Source: Algoriphagus boseongensis
GTDB lineage: Bacteria; Bacteroidota; Bacteroidia; Cytophagales; Cyclobacteriaceae
Length of the DNA: 64,000 nucleotides
NCBI RefSeq assembly: GCF_004362805.1
Contig: NZ_SNYF01000009.1
Location: 62,001 to 126,000 of the forward strand
Reading direction: 5' to 3'
Shown: positions 51,133 to 61,200 of the stretch, piece after piece
Layout: every line of letters starts with the position of its first letter
How positions within the stretch are numbered: the first letter of the stretch is position 1
The notes under the pieces: model-generated
Told to the model about the DNA's origin: nothing
The model's input: the letters and a program-made list of their open reading frames with translations, nothing else
Databases searched by the model: none
Program-made: the position numbers and the translations under genes

Positions 51133-54100
51133 TTAATTCAGGTTTTTTAGAGGGATCCAGTGTAAAGGCCCATTGTTTTCTGCGCCCAGGTAGTAGGACG
51201 AGTTCTTCCATTTGATCCTTTTGATTCGTCTGATTTCAGGTTTGGGAGAGGGGGCGAGTTGGATAGTTTCTAAGTTCCATTGACCTTTATTCCATCGGAG
51301 TAGATGGGGAGGGTTTTGGATAGATTTCCCTAGATCTACTCTTAGGTCAGCCGAATTACTTCCGATGGCGATACTGCCGCTCTCTTCATCATAGGCTAAT
51401 GCCATTACCGGGCTCCACTGAACGGGATCAGGGAATGAAACAAATTCAAAGCTTCCATCAGCCTGTTGAAAATAAACTCCAGATCTAAATTCATAAGCCG
51501 GTAGTTTTCTGGCCTTTTGAATTTCCTCTTTCGGGAAAAGATCCTCAGGTTTGCTGATTTTGGAGTATTCAGCATAGGAAGAATGGGTTCGTTTGACTCC
51601 AGGAATCTGCCTAATCAAATCATCCCGGGTTGCAAAAGGAACCAACTTTTCGCCCATGTAATGAAAAATCAGGGGATCGGCCTGTCCGTTTGCGTCAAAA
51701 TCGTGGTGATAGAGCCAAACAGGTTTCTCGGAACTTGCCTTAAGCTTGGAGTTTAGACCAAGATTTCCAACCAGAATATCCGGTTTACCATTTCCATCCA
51801 AGTCAGCGATTTCCAAGGATTGAATCCAGCCTGCAGAAAATTCTAGCCCTTTAGGTTTGAATTCAGTAGCTTTTTGATTGGCAAATTTGAAAACCCGAAT
51901 GGGATTCCAATCTCCAGTCAAAATCAATTCGTGCTGATTATCTCCATCCAGATTTGCAAACTGGAGGGTATTAACCATCCCAAATTCAACGTTTCCTCCA
52001 AACCAAAGGGCGGTTTCGTCTTTGAATTGCCCTCTTCCATTGTTGATCAAGAGGCTGCTTTTTGGACTGGCGCCATAGTCTCCGGTTTTCACTGAAGAAC
52101 CTACAAACAAGTCCAAATCTCCATCCCCGTCCACATCAGCAATGGCCACTGATGAGGTGTTTTCCCCGATTGGAGGAAGAGAATTCATGGAAAAAATAAA
52201 ATTTCCAGATCCATCCCCAAAGAAAATCCGATCAAAATTGAACAAGTCACCTGTAGGATTTTCATTTCCTCCACTTCCCACAAACAAGTCCAAATATCCA
52301 TCCTGATTAAAATCTCCAAATTCAGCCACCACATCTTCTGCTTTTGCCAATTGCTCAAAAATCGGATTTGGCATCGGATCAAATCCCCCATTTTGGTTTT
52401 GGATCAAAAGAGTCCCGGCTTGATCTTTGGCTCCTCCGAGGTACAAATCCTCTTTTCCATCCCCGTTTACATCTCCCACAGCCAGTGCGGGACCCATTTT
52501 GGAAAAGCTTTTAGGAGCTAAATATTCCCGCTTGAGGAAATCGATCTCATCTTTTTCGACATGTCTCCAAGGAATTGAGGGAAGTTCTAAATCTGGAGAA
52601 CTCAAGTTTTCAAAGGGTTTTGTCCAAGGATTACCTTTTCCTTCTTCCAAAATCAGCTTTTGATTCGCAGGGCAAAATGGAAAGAGTTCAGCGTATCCTG
52701 TTGGCCAGAAAACCGCAATAGAGTCCACCATGGGAATTTTCCCAAGACCAAAAACCAAATCAGGGGAAGGGCCTGACTGGAAGCCTCTGGAAGTGCTGAT
52801 TCGTTGGGAAAACTGCTGGTTTCCTGCAAATAACGTCACTTTTCCTCCTATACCTTGGGGATTATGGATTTGGGATTTCAGGCGAATTTTCAAAAAATTA
52901 TTACCGGATTGCTCGCTGTGATTTTGGTAAATAAATGCTGGTTGATCGATGTTATTTACAACCAGATCCAAGTCCCCGTCATTGTCCAAATCGGCATAAA
53001 CAGAGCCGTTGGAATAGCTTTCCTGATCCAACCCCAGCGTTTTACTTTGATTTTCAAATCGAAGTCCTCCAAGATTTTTCCAGGCAAAATTTGAAATTTT
53101 CAACTGAGGAAGCATCTCGATTTGCTTTTGACGGAGTTCCTCAATTGGAGTTTTCAAATCCACATCCTGGCTGTATTGGATGAAATCCAAGTCATTAGGT
53201 CGCTTGGTGATTCCATTGGTCACATGGATATCAACCAGTCCGTCGTTGTCAAAGTCGAAAAGTAGGGGAGACCAGCTCCAATCCGAGGCATAAACCTCAG
53301 AGAACAGGGCAATTTCTGAAAACCCTTTACCGGATTGATTCAATTGGAGGTGGTTGCGTACATATTGATCTCCGTAACCAAAATTTTTCTTGATCTGATA
53401 GACCTCAGCCTTGTCTTCTCCCACTGATTTCATCCAGATTTCTGGATTTTCAGGAAGCATATCTGTAGTGAAAATTTCCGGAAAACCGTCTCCATTCAAG
53501 TCAGCGGCATCATTTCCCATGCTGTATCGGCTGGTGCTAGGGATGAGTTCCTGAAGTGTTTCCCGGAAGGTTCCATCTTGATTATTGAGGTAGAGGTAAT
53601 CGTTTTCCGTGAAATCATTGGAAACATACAGGTCCAGCCAGTCGTCTCCGTTGAAATCCTCTACAGCTACACCCAAGCCAAAACCCAAAATGCTGGAATA
53701 GATTCCTGCTTCTTCTGTCACATCTACAAATCCCTTTAGGCCTTCCGCAAGCAAGTTTTTATAGAGTTTATCTCCACTGGGATCAGATAGGTTTCTGTTT
53801 TCAGCCTTCGCAAAAACCTCCGGGGATTTCACGTTGTGATTGAGGAGATAGAGGTCCAAATCTCCATCCCGATCGTAATCAAAGAATGCAGCATGGGTAC
53901 TGTAGCCACTAAAATCTAATCCAAAGCTTGCCGCTTCCTCGGTAAATTTTCCATCCCCTTGATTAAGGTACAGCCTGTTTTTTCCAGATGTCTTTCCCAA
54001 ATCCCCAACCTGGCAGACATAAATGTCCAGCAATCCATCCCCATTGACATCTCCCATAGTCACCCCAGTGGACCAGCCACCATCTCCACTTACTCCGGCA

Positions 54101-54420
54101 GTTTCAGTGATGTCTTCAAATTTGAAGTTACCCTTATTTAGGAAAAGCTTATTGGGCACTTGGTTTCCTGTAAAATAAAGATCGATTAGCCCGTCGTTGT
54201 TGAGGTCTCCGGCAGCGACTCCTCCTCCATTGTAGAAATAGAGGTATTCCAGAATATTGAGTTCGGAGGCAGAAGTAAGAGTATTTTGAAATCCAATCCC
54301 TGTGCTGTCGGCGGGAAGCAGGGTAAATAGGCTAGGGGTGTTTTCTTCTTTTTTCTTACAGGAAAAAAGTAAAAGTCCCAGGACTGCCAGGCCAAAAAAG
54401 GATTGGATAGAGGTTTTCAA
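51133..54420 (-). CDS. Giant FG-GAP/VCBS-repeat lipoprotein with UnbV/ASPIC domain (third copy)
   Basis: This 1095-residue lipoprotein has the lipobox LLLFSC, a KKKEEN stretch, then many FG-GAP/VCBS repeats with calcium-loop motifs such as DLNNDGLIDLYF, DVNGDGLLDIYV, DYDRDGDLDLYL and DLDNDGDLDLVV. A UnbV/ASPIC domain lies around residues 500-580 (GGKVTLFAGNQQFSQRIS, GFQSGPSPDLVFGLG), then a second repeat set (DVDGDGDLDLFV). Translation starts at TTG, which overlaps the stop TGA of the upstream copy (TTGA, 54417-54420); an in-frame TAA nine codons up with no ATG between rules out a longer start. It is likely a surface-exposed beta-propeller. Role unknown. Confidence 0.85.
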   Translation of the reverse strand: MKTSIQSFFGLAVLGLLLFSCKKKEENTPSLFTLLPADSTGIGFQNTLTSASELNILEYLYFYNGGGVAAGDLNNDGLIDLYFTGNQVPNKLFLNKGNFKFEDITETAGVSGDGGWSTGVTMGDVNGDGLLDIYVCQVGDLGKTSGKNRLYLNQGDGKFTEEAASFGLDFSGYSTHAAFFDYDRDGDLDLYLLNHNVKSPEVFAKAENRNLSDPSGDKLYKNLLAEGLKGFVDVTEEAGIYSSILGFGLGVAVEDFNGDDWLDLYVSNDFTENDYLYLNNQDGTFRETLQELIPSTSRYSMGNDAADLNGDGFPEIFTTDMLPENPEIWMKSVGEDKAEVYQIKKNFGYGDQYVRNHLQLNQSGKGFSEIALFSEVYASDWSWSPLLFDFDNDGLVDIHVTNGITKRPNDLDFIQYSQDVDLKTPIEELRQKQIEMLPQLKISNFAWKNLGGLRFENQSKTLGLDQESYSNGSVYADLDNDGDLDLVVNNIDQPAFIYQNHSEQSGNNFLKIRLKSQIHNPQGIGGKVTLFAGNQQFSQRISTSRGFQSGPSPDLVFGLGKIPMVDSIAVFWPTGYAELFPFCPANQKLILEEGKGNPWTKPFENLSSPDLELPSIPWRHVEKDEIDFLKREYLAPKSFSKMGPALAVGDVNGDGKEDLYLGGAKDQAGTLLIQNQNGGFDPMPNPIFEQLAKAEDVVAEFGDFNQDGYLDLFVGSGGNENPTGDLFNFDRIFFGDGSGNFIFSMNSLPPIGENTSSVAIADVDGDGDLDLFVGSSVKTGDYGASPKSSLLINNGRGQFKDETALWFGGNVEFGMVNTLQFANLDGDNQHELILTGDWNPIRVFKFANQKATEFKPKGLEFSAGWIQSLEIADLDGNGKPDILVGNLGLNSKLKASSEKPVWLYHHDFDANGQADPLIFHYMGEKLVPFATRDDLIRQIPGVKRTHSSYAEYSKISKPEDLFPKEEIQKARKLPAYEFRSGVYFQQADGSFEFVSFPDPVQWSPVMALAYDEESGSIAIGSNSADLRVDLGKSIQNPPHLLRWNKGQWNLETIQLAPSPKPEIRRIKRIKWKNSSYYLGAENNGPLHWIPLKNLN

Positions 54421-57400
54421 AACTTCCAGATTTCTGCAGGAGCGTTATTTTTTACAACCAAAAGCTTATTTCCCGGAAGTAGGGAAAATGCGCGGATTTG
54501 GCCAGTCAAACTCAGGTGATGGAATCGATTTGGCAAGAAGGTAAATGTGCCATCTCCATTTCCGAGTAGGAGTTCTCCATAGCCACCGTCATATTTTCCA
54601 ACTTCAGGCTTGGCTCCAAAGAGATTGCCTCCAAGAAGGATGTCTTGCTTTCCGTCCTGATTAAAGTCTTCTACTAGTATGGAATAGATCCAAGTTTTTT
54701 GTCCGGCACTTTGGAAAGGTTTCCAGTCGAATTTTCCTTCACCTAGATTCAGCAATACCCCAGATTCCAAATTGTTGATTTGGCTCACCATAGACTTATT
54801 GACTGTTTCCGTAGGGAAAATATCCGTCAAGGACTGGTTGTTGTAATCCTTGTACTTGATGTATTTCTTTTTAATACCCGGTACCTGCTTCTCCAACTCA
54901 TGCTTCAAGGTGTAAGGAATCTCCGCTTCCCCGGATTTCTGAGTATAGATTTGTTCTATAGCTCCATTTTGGTCAAAGTCATTCAGGTAAAGACTGATTG
55001 GGCTTTCAGGAGTTGTTTTGAATCGGGAATTTTTCCCGTGGTTTCCCAAAATGATGTCCGGTTTTCCGTCAGCATTGAGATCTGCAACTTGCAGTCCCTG
55101 ATACCAGCCCTTCAGATTTTCCATTCCGGAAATAGTGGCTTTGATCAGCTTTCCATTTTGGTTTTCAAAAAATGTTGGACTCATCCAATCGCCCACCATA
55201 ACCAAATCCTGAAGAGAATCTCCATTCCAATCTACTGCCTTGATCTCCGTCACCATGCCAAGGGCCTTGAACTCAGGAGCCAATTCGGCGGATTTCTCGG
55301 TGAAGTTTCCTTTGCCATCGTTGATCCAAAGTTGAGAATCGGGATTTGCTCCATAGACGAATGGCACTAATCTTCCTCCAACAATTAAGTCCAAGGCTCC
55401 ATCTGCATTCAAATCCAGTACTTCAACACTGCTGCTACTTCCAAAAACTCCTTGAATTGCTGTGGTAAAACCTTTGGTAAATATTCCTTTTCCATCATTG
55501 AGATAAAGGCGATCTGCTAAATCCAAGGATCCAAAACCGGATTCATTTCCACCTGAAGTGACAAAAAGATCCAAATCTCCATCCCCATCTGCATCAAAGA
55601 AAACCGCATCTGTATCCTCAGAAAGCGCATCTTCATCCAAAGCGGTCTGGCTTGTAGCTTGGAAAGTACCTTCTTTCTTTCCTAGGTAAATTTTTCCAGA
55701 ATAGGTCTTTCCTCCTCCGAAATACAGATCCTCAATCCCATCTCCATTGATATCCGCCTTGGCAAAAGCAGGACCCTCTGTAGACATCATGTGATAAGTC
55801 AATCTATCCCGATCAAAATCCACAAATTCATTTTCCTGATGGGTGAATTCAATCGAAGAAGGACTTTCTAAAGTAAATTGTAGGGTAGAACTTACCGATT
55901 GAAAGAAGGACGTTCCTTCCGGAAGCGCTGAGCTTTCTTCCCAATTTAGTGTCAGGACTTGGTCTGCTTGCACATCTTTCAGTTCGGTATAGGAACCGTC
56001 AGGCCACAAGACATTGATTTGGTCAAGTTTGGAAACTGGTCCAAGTCCAAGGGTTAGCTTTGGATCAACTGAGGATTGAAAACCTCTGTTGGGCATTTGT
56101 TCCAGATAAAAAATCTGGTCACCAGATAATGCCTGAATTTGGGTTCCGATAGCCCCGGTATTTTGACCTTTTCCTTTTAAAATAAATTGAATTCGGTGAT
56201 TCTCCGGAAGCTGCGTGGTCGCTTGGCTGATGAAAATCTGAGCGGGTTGATTGACATTGTTGACGACCATATCCAGATCTCCGTCATTATCTAAATCACC
56301 ATAAGCTGTCCCATTGGAATGGATAGGTTTACCCAAACCCCATTCTTCAGCCTTATTTTTAAACCTTAGATCTCCCTGATTTTGGAATGCATAATTAGCA
56401 ATCGGGTTCACAGGGATTGGATCAATGAGCGCCTTGTAATCCACACCTTCTTTGGAGATGATTTTGATTTTGGTTTCCTCATTATCGATGAAATTCAGGT
56501 AATCCAAGTCTGTGATGTCCTGATAAATTCCATTGGCTACGAAAATGTCCCGCTTGCCGTCATTGTCCATGTCAAAAAGTAAGGCCCCCCAGCTCCAGTC
56601 TGTGGCTTCTACGCCTGCCAGCCTGCCGATTTCACTGAATGTTCCATCCCCATTATTGAGGTGGAGCATGTTTCGGGAATATTGGTAGTGGTAGCCATGC
56701 TGCTTGTTAAACTGGAATTTGTCCCAGTTTTCGAAAGTAGTGACCTGCTTCAATCGGGTAGGAGGTTCTGGCAACATATCCGTCACGAAAATGTCCAAAA
56801 GTCCATCACCGTTGATGTCGGCAATATCTGCTCCCATGGAAGCAGCACTAAGCGAACGCATGGAGGATTCGATGGACTCGGTGAAAGTTCCGTCCTGATT
56901 ATTCAGATAGAGGTAATCTCTTTCAAAAAAGTCATTGGAAATAAAGATATCCGGCCAAGTGTCCTGATTTACATCCCCAATGGTAATACCCAGTCCAAAT
57001 CCGATAATTGACCCATAAATTCCAGCTGCCTCACTGACATCAGTGAACTTTCCTCCGTCATTTCTGAATAATTTATCACCCCCAACAGGATCTCTTTTGG
57101 GTCGCTCGTTCTGCATTTTATTGAATGAGCCGATTGCCTGATAGGAGTTGTTGAGCAGGTAAACATCCAAGTCTCCGTCTTTGTCATAATCGAAAAATAC
57201 GGCGTGGGTGGAGAATCCTTGGTCAGCAAGTCCATAGGACTCCGCCATTTCCTGAAAAGTCCCATCTCCCTGATTGATGAAGAGTTCGTTTTGCTTGTTA
57301 TCTCCCTGAATATCTCCGGAATTACAAACATAAATGTCCAGCCAGCCGTCTCCATTGACATCTGCCATGGCCACTCCGGTACTCCAAGCCCGGGTGCCTG

Positions 57401-57719
57401 CCACTCCGGCTTTTTCAGTCACATCTTCAAATTGAAGATTTCCTTTGTTGAGGTAAAGTTTATTTGGGCCGAGATTGGCAGTAAAATACAAGTCCACCAA
57501 GCCATCGTTATTCACATCCCCAATTCCTACTCCACCACCATTGTAATAATTTCTGTAGGTGAAAATGTTGAACTGCTCGTTAAACTTCAAGTCGTTTCGG
57601 AAATCAACGCCAGAGTTCTCGGGGGTAATTTCTTGAAATAAGGTTGGAATTGGATCAGGCTTTGGACTACACCCAGCAACTGCTCCTGCCAATATCCATC
57701 CTGCTAGGGCTTTTTTCAT
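54417..57719 (-). CDS. Giant FG-GAP/VCBS-repeat lipoprotein with UnbV/ASPIC domain (second copy)
   Basis: This 1100-residue paralog starts at ATG 57719 with lipobox AVAGC. Its repeats include DVNNDGLVDLYF, DVNGDGWLDIYV, DYDKDGDLDVYL, DMDNDGKRDIFV, DLDNDGDLDMVV and DADGDGDLDLFV; the UnbV/ASPIC domain is at about 505-575 (GAIGTQIQALSGDQIFYLEQ, GFQSSVDPKLTLGLG). The order repeats-ASPIC-repeats is the same as in the other two copies, and it appears closer to the first copy (shared RDPxGGxKLFRN and DFFERDYLYLNNQ). It overlaps the small lipoprotein gene by 4 bases upstream and the third copy by 4 bases downstream. Confidence 0.85.
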   Translation of the reverse strand: MKKALAGWILAGAVAGCSPKPDPIPTLFQEITPENSGVDFRNDLKFNEQFNIFTYRNYYNGGGVGIGDVNNDGLVDLYFTANLGPNKLYLNKGNLQFEDVTEKAGVAGTRAWSTGVAMADVNGDGWLDIYVCNSGDIQGDNKQNELFINQGDGTFQEMAESYGLADQGFSTHAVFFDYDKDGDLDVYLLNNSYQAIGSFNKMQNERPKRDPVGGDKLFRNDGGKFTDVSEAAGIYGSIIGFGLGITIGDVNQDTWPDIFISNDFFERDYLYLNNQDGTFTESIESSMRSLSAASMGADIADINGDGLLDIFVTDMLPEPPTRLKQVTTFENWDKFQFNKQHGYHYQYSRNMLHLNNGDGTFSEIGRLAGVEATDWSWGALLFDMDNDGKRDIFVANGIYQDITDLDYLNFIDNEETKIKIISKEGVDYKALIDPIPVNPIANYAFQNQGDLRFKNKAEEWGLGKPIHSNGTAYGDLDNDGDLDMVVNNVNQPAQIFISQATTQLPENHRIQFILKGKGQNTGAIGTQIQALSGDQIFYLEQMPNRGFQSSVDPKLTLGLGPVSKLDQINVLWPDGSYTELKDVQADQVLTLNWEESSALPEGTSFFQSVSSTLQFTLESPSSIEFTHQENEFVDFDRDRLTYHMMSTEGPAFAKADINGDGIEDLYFGGGKTYSGKIYLGKKEGTFQATSQTALDEDALSEDTDAVFFDADGDGDLDLFVTSGGNESGFGSLDLADRLYLNDGKGIFTKGFTTAIQGVFGSSSSVEVLDLNADGALDLIVGGRLVPFVYGANPDSQLWINDGKGNFTEKSAELAPEFKALGMVTEIKAVDWNGDSLQDLVMVGDWMSPTFFENQNGKLIKATISGMENLKGWYQGLQVADLNADGKPDIILGNHGKNSRFKTTPESPISLYLNDFDQNGAIEQIYTQKSGEAEIPYTLKHELEKQVPGIKKKYIKYKDYNNQSLTDIFPTETVNKSMVSQINNLESGVLLNLGEGKFDWKPFQSAGQKTWIYSILVEDFNQDGKQDILLGGNLFGAKPEVGKYDGGYGELLLGNGDGTFTFLPNRFHHLSLTGQIRAFSLLPGNKLLVVKNNAPAEIWKF

Positions 57720-58294
57720 GATTCTTTTTCGCTGAGCATTTTTTGAACTGGTAGATCAGAGATTTCCACCCGGACAGCAGAAAGAGATTTTTTAAAAATT
57801 CGGATTCGTCTATTACCATCCATTTTGACATAGACGATTTTACTTTCATCCTCATTGCTGACCTCAATAAATCCCGGCCCGTACCATTCCTCCATCAATT
57901 TTAATACATCTTCACGGAGTTTGTCTACGCTAAGTTCCTCATTCCAAGGCGCCCAACTTTCGTATTGAAACTCAATCGGCATGAGGTAGATTTTGTCTTC
58001 GAGAAACTTTGGATAAAAGCGCATTTTTGCAGCATTACCTGAAGGCATTTCTGGGGAATATTCTACTGAAAGTTCAGTCGGGCCATTGGTGAGTAAGCCC
58101 TCTTTATTTAGATCCCAGCAGGTTTGGAAAAAGTCCCGCTTCTCCATTCCCAATTTCAGCCCGAGGAAAAGTTCGTCTACTTTTTTCCCTGAGGAAAGTT
58201 CTCTTTTTTCCAGCTTCTCATATTCAGATTGGCAAGAAAAGAAAATCAATAGAAAGAAAATGCTACTGTGTTTTGAAAACCAACGGTTCATCAT
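57716..58294 (-). CDS. Hypothetical lipoprotein between two giant repeat genes
   Basis: This 192-residue protein begins with MMNRWFSKHSSIFFLLIFFSC, giving a lipobox Cys and a charged start (QSEYEKLEKRE). The mature part has a helix with VDELFLGLKLGMEKRDFFQTCWDLN and then beta strands (AKMRFYPKFLEDKIYLMPIEFQYES, KIVYVKMDGNRRIRIFKKSLSAVRVEISDL). No family recognised. The start lies inside the last 32 bases of the upstream giant gene, and its stop overlaps the next giant gene's ATG (ATGA), so it is translated with both. A chaperone or partner for the giant proteins is a reasonable guess, not shown. Confidence 0.75.
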   Translation of the reverse strand: MMNRWFSKHSSIFFLLIFFSCQSEYEKLEKRELSSGKKVDELFLGLKLGMEKRDFFQTCWDLNKEGLLTNGPTELSVEYSPEMPSGNAAKMRFYPKFLEDKIYLMPIEFQYESWAPWNEELSVDKLREDVLKLMEEWYGPGFIEVSNEDESKIVYVKMDGNRRIRIFKKSLSAVRVEISDLPVQKMLSEKES

Positions 58295-61200
58295 TATTTC
58301 TAAATGTGATTAAATACGAATTTGTTGAGGATTTGACTTGGAGCATACTTCTGGTTTCTCCTGGAATGAATAATCCACTTTCCTCAGGTAAAAGAGCCTT
58401 CATTCCTTTTCCAACCTGATACTGAACCACCCATCCATAGCTACCCATCTGCGAACCCATCTCGGGTTTTATTCTGCTTTGATTTCCTGCAAATACCAGA
58501 TAAGGTGAGCCAGAAGAAGTGGAAATCTGTTCTATGGAATACACTGCAGAACTTTGAACCTCAATTGGAAGCGGTTCTCGGATGAATGAGCCATTGCCCT
58601 GGTTGATCCATAGCGAAGTCTCCAGCAAATCGGCTTGTAAAATTAATGAATTTGCCCATACTGACTCAGGAAATAAAGATTCTAAATTGGCTGATTTGTA
58701 AGAATCGTAAGTGGTCAGCTGCTTTTTAAAAACTGGGATTTGTTTCAAAAGCGAATTTTTCAAAACAATCGGAGTGGTTCCGTTTTGATCTTTAAAAGCT
58801 AGAATCTGCTCTACTGTCCCATTCTGATCAAAATCATTAACTACCAGCTGTAGCGGAGCTTTGGCACTTGTTCTAATTCTGGAGTTTAGACCTTGATTTC
58901 CAGCTAAGATATCTAGCTTTCCATCTCCGTTAACATCGATCAGCTGAAGACATTTCCACAAGCCTTTTGTATTTGAGAAGCCAAGTTCTTTCGTTTTTTC
59001 CACCCATTTCCCCTGTAGAAAAGAGAATACTCGTACATCCATCCATTCACCAACTACTACTAGTTCTTCTTGAGAATCCCCATCCAAATCCGCCAGCTTT
59101 CCATCTGTCGGCATTCCCATTTGGGTTAGATTTGGAGCGATTTCTTGGCTTACTTCGGTGAAGTTTCCACGTCCGTCATTTTTCCAAAACTGTAATCCTA
59201 CAGGAACACCATAGGCGAATGGGACGACTCTTTGTCCGGTGATTATATCCTGATCCCCATCCTGATCCCAGTCATGGGCTAATACAAATGCAGTTGGAGT
59301 TGGGGAAAACTGCTGGGAAGAAAGCGAGTAGTTGCCTTTGCCATCATTCAGATATAATCTATCCTGGTAGCTAGGAGAAAAGTCAGAAAACTCTATTCCC
59401 CCACTAGCAACCAGTAAGTCTAGGGCTCCGTCCCCGTTCGCATCAAAAAACGAGGATGCCACATCTTCAGCAAGCGCATGCTCATCAAATAACTTTTGCT
59501 GTTGAGGAATAAAGTCTCCCTTTTGGTTTTGAAGGAGTAGGGTGGAGGACTGTGCTTTTGAACCAGGGATAAACAAGTCTTCTAAACCGTCTCCATTGAC
59601 ATCGTCTTTTGTCGCTTTTGGACCTTCGTTACTGATCATCCAAAATCTCAATCTATCCCTATCAAAATCCACAAAATCACTTTCCTGATGAGAAAATGGA
59701 ATGCGTAAATCAGCAGTTGAGAAAATCCTCGTGGAGTGGGGATTTGAGTTATTTAGACTAGGACTGGAGGACTTTTTAGATGGTTTGAAAATTTGATTTG
59801 AAGGGATATTATGGAATTGACTCGCTGATCCATCTGGCCAGGTGATCTCAATCTGTTCCGCAACAGTATGCGTGCCTAAACCAAAATGTAATCTGGAATC
59901 CACAGAAGACATGTATCCTTTTACAGGTTGGAATTCCTGAAAATAGGTATCATTTCCAGCTTTGATTTGAACCTTCGCTCCAAAGTTATTTCCAAGGTCA
60001 ATCACTAGAAAATTGCCTTTTTTGCTTTCTGAAGCATTGTTCCTGTAGAGGAAGGTTGATTCATTTAGGTTATTGACTATCAAATCCAAATCCCCGTCAT
60101 TATCCAAATCCCCATAAGCAGCCCCAGAACTGAAAGTCAGTTGTTCAAGTCCAGATTGGGAAGCGATATTTTCGAATTTCCAAGCCCCCAGATTCCTAAA
60201 CAAGTAATTCTGTTGGGGATTGGATGGGAATTCATCGATCATTTTGGTCAACAAAACCGAGTCGGCTCTATATTCCTCTATTTTGCTTTGGTTGTTCACA
60301 TAAAAATCTACAAAGTCAAAATCGGTAAGATCTTTTACGATCCCATTGGCTACAAAAATGTCTTTCAAGCCATCCAAATCTGCATCAAAAATCAATGCCC
60401 CCCAGCTCCAATCCGTAGCGTCTACTTCGGCCATTCTGGAAACTTCAGAAAAAACCGGGGTTTGAGAATCTGGCCTGAAGCCTAAATTTCTTTGGAGGGT
60501 ATTTCGGGTGAATTGATGGTGATAGCCTGATTTGATATTGGCTTGATACTTATCCCATTCCTCAAATGGAGTTTTTGTTTTGATTCTTTCCCATGAAGCT
60601 GGAAGCATTTCAGTAACAAAAATATCCGGACGGGAATCGTTGTCCAGATCAGCAATATCCGCACCCATGGAACCCATGCTGATTTCAGGCAAAATGTCGG
60701 GAAGTACTTCCGAAAATGTTCCGTTTTGGTTATTCAAATAGAGATAATCTCTTTCAAAAAAATCATTGGATACATAAAGATCCGGCCAGTTGTCCTGGTT
60801 TAGATCCGCTACAGTCACGCCAAGCCCATAACCTATGGAGCTACCGAAAATCCCGGCTTCTTCGGAAACATCAGAAAACCTGCCACCCTCGTTTCTAAAG
60901 AGCTTGTTTCCTCCTTCCGGATCACGGATTTCCCGCTGCCCTTCTCTTAAATCAAAGACTCCTACAGATCTGCCTGAATTGCTGAGCAGATACATGTCCA
61001 GGTCTCCGTCTTTGTCATAGTCGAAGAAAACAGCATGTTGGCTTAAGCCTTCTTCAGCCAAGCCAAAGGCTTTGGATTGTTCTGAAAAAGTAAGGTCTCC
61101 GTTATTGATAAAAAGTTCATTATGCCTTCTTTCTCCTCCTTTTGGGCCGGATTTACAGACATAAATATCCAAAAGGCCATCTCCATTTACATCGGCCATG

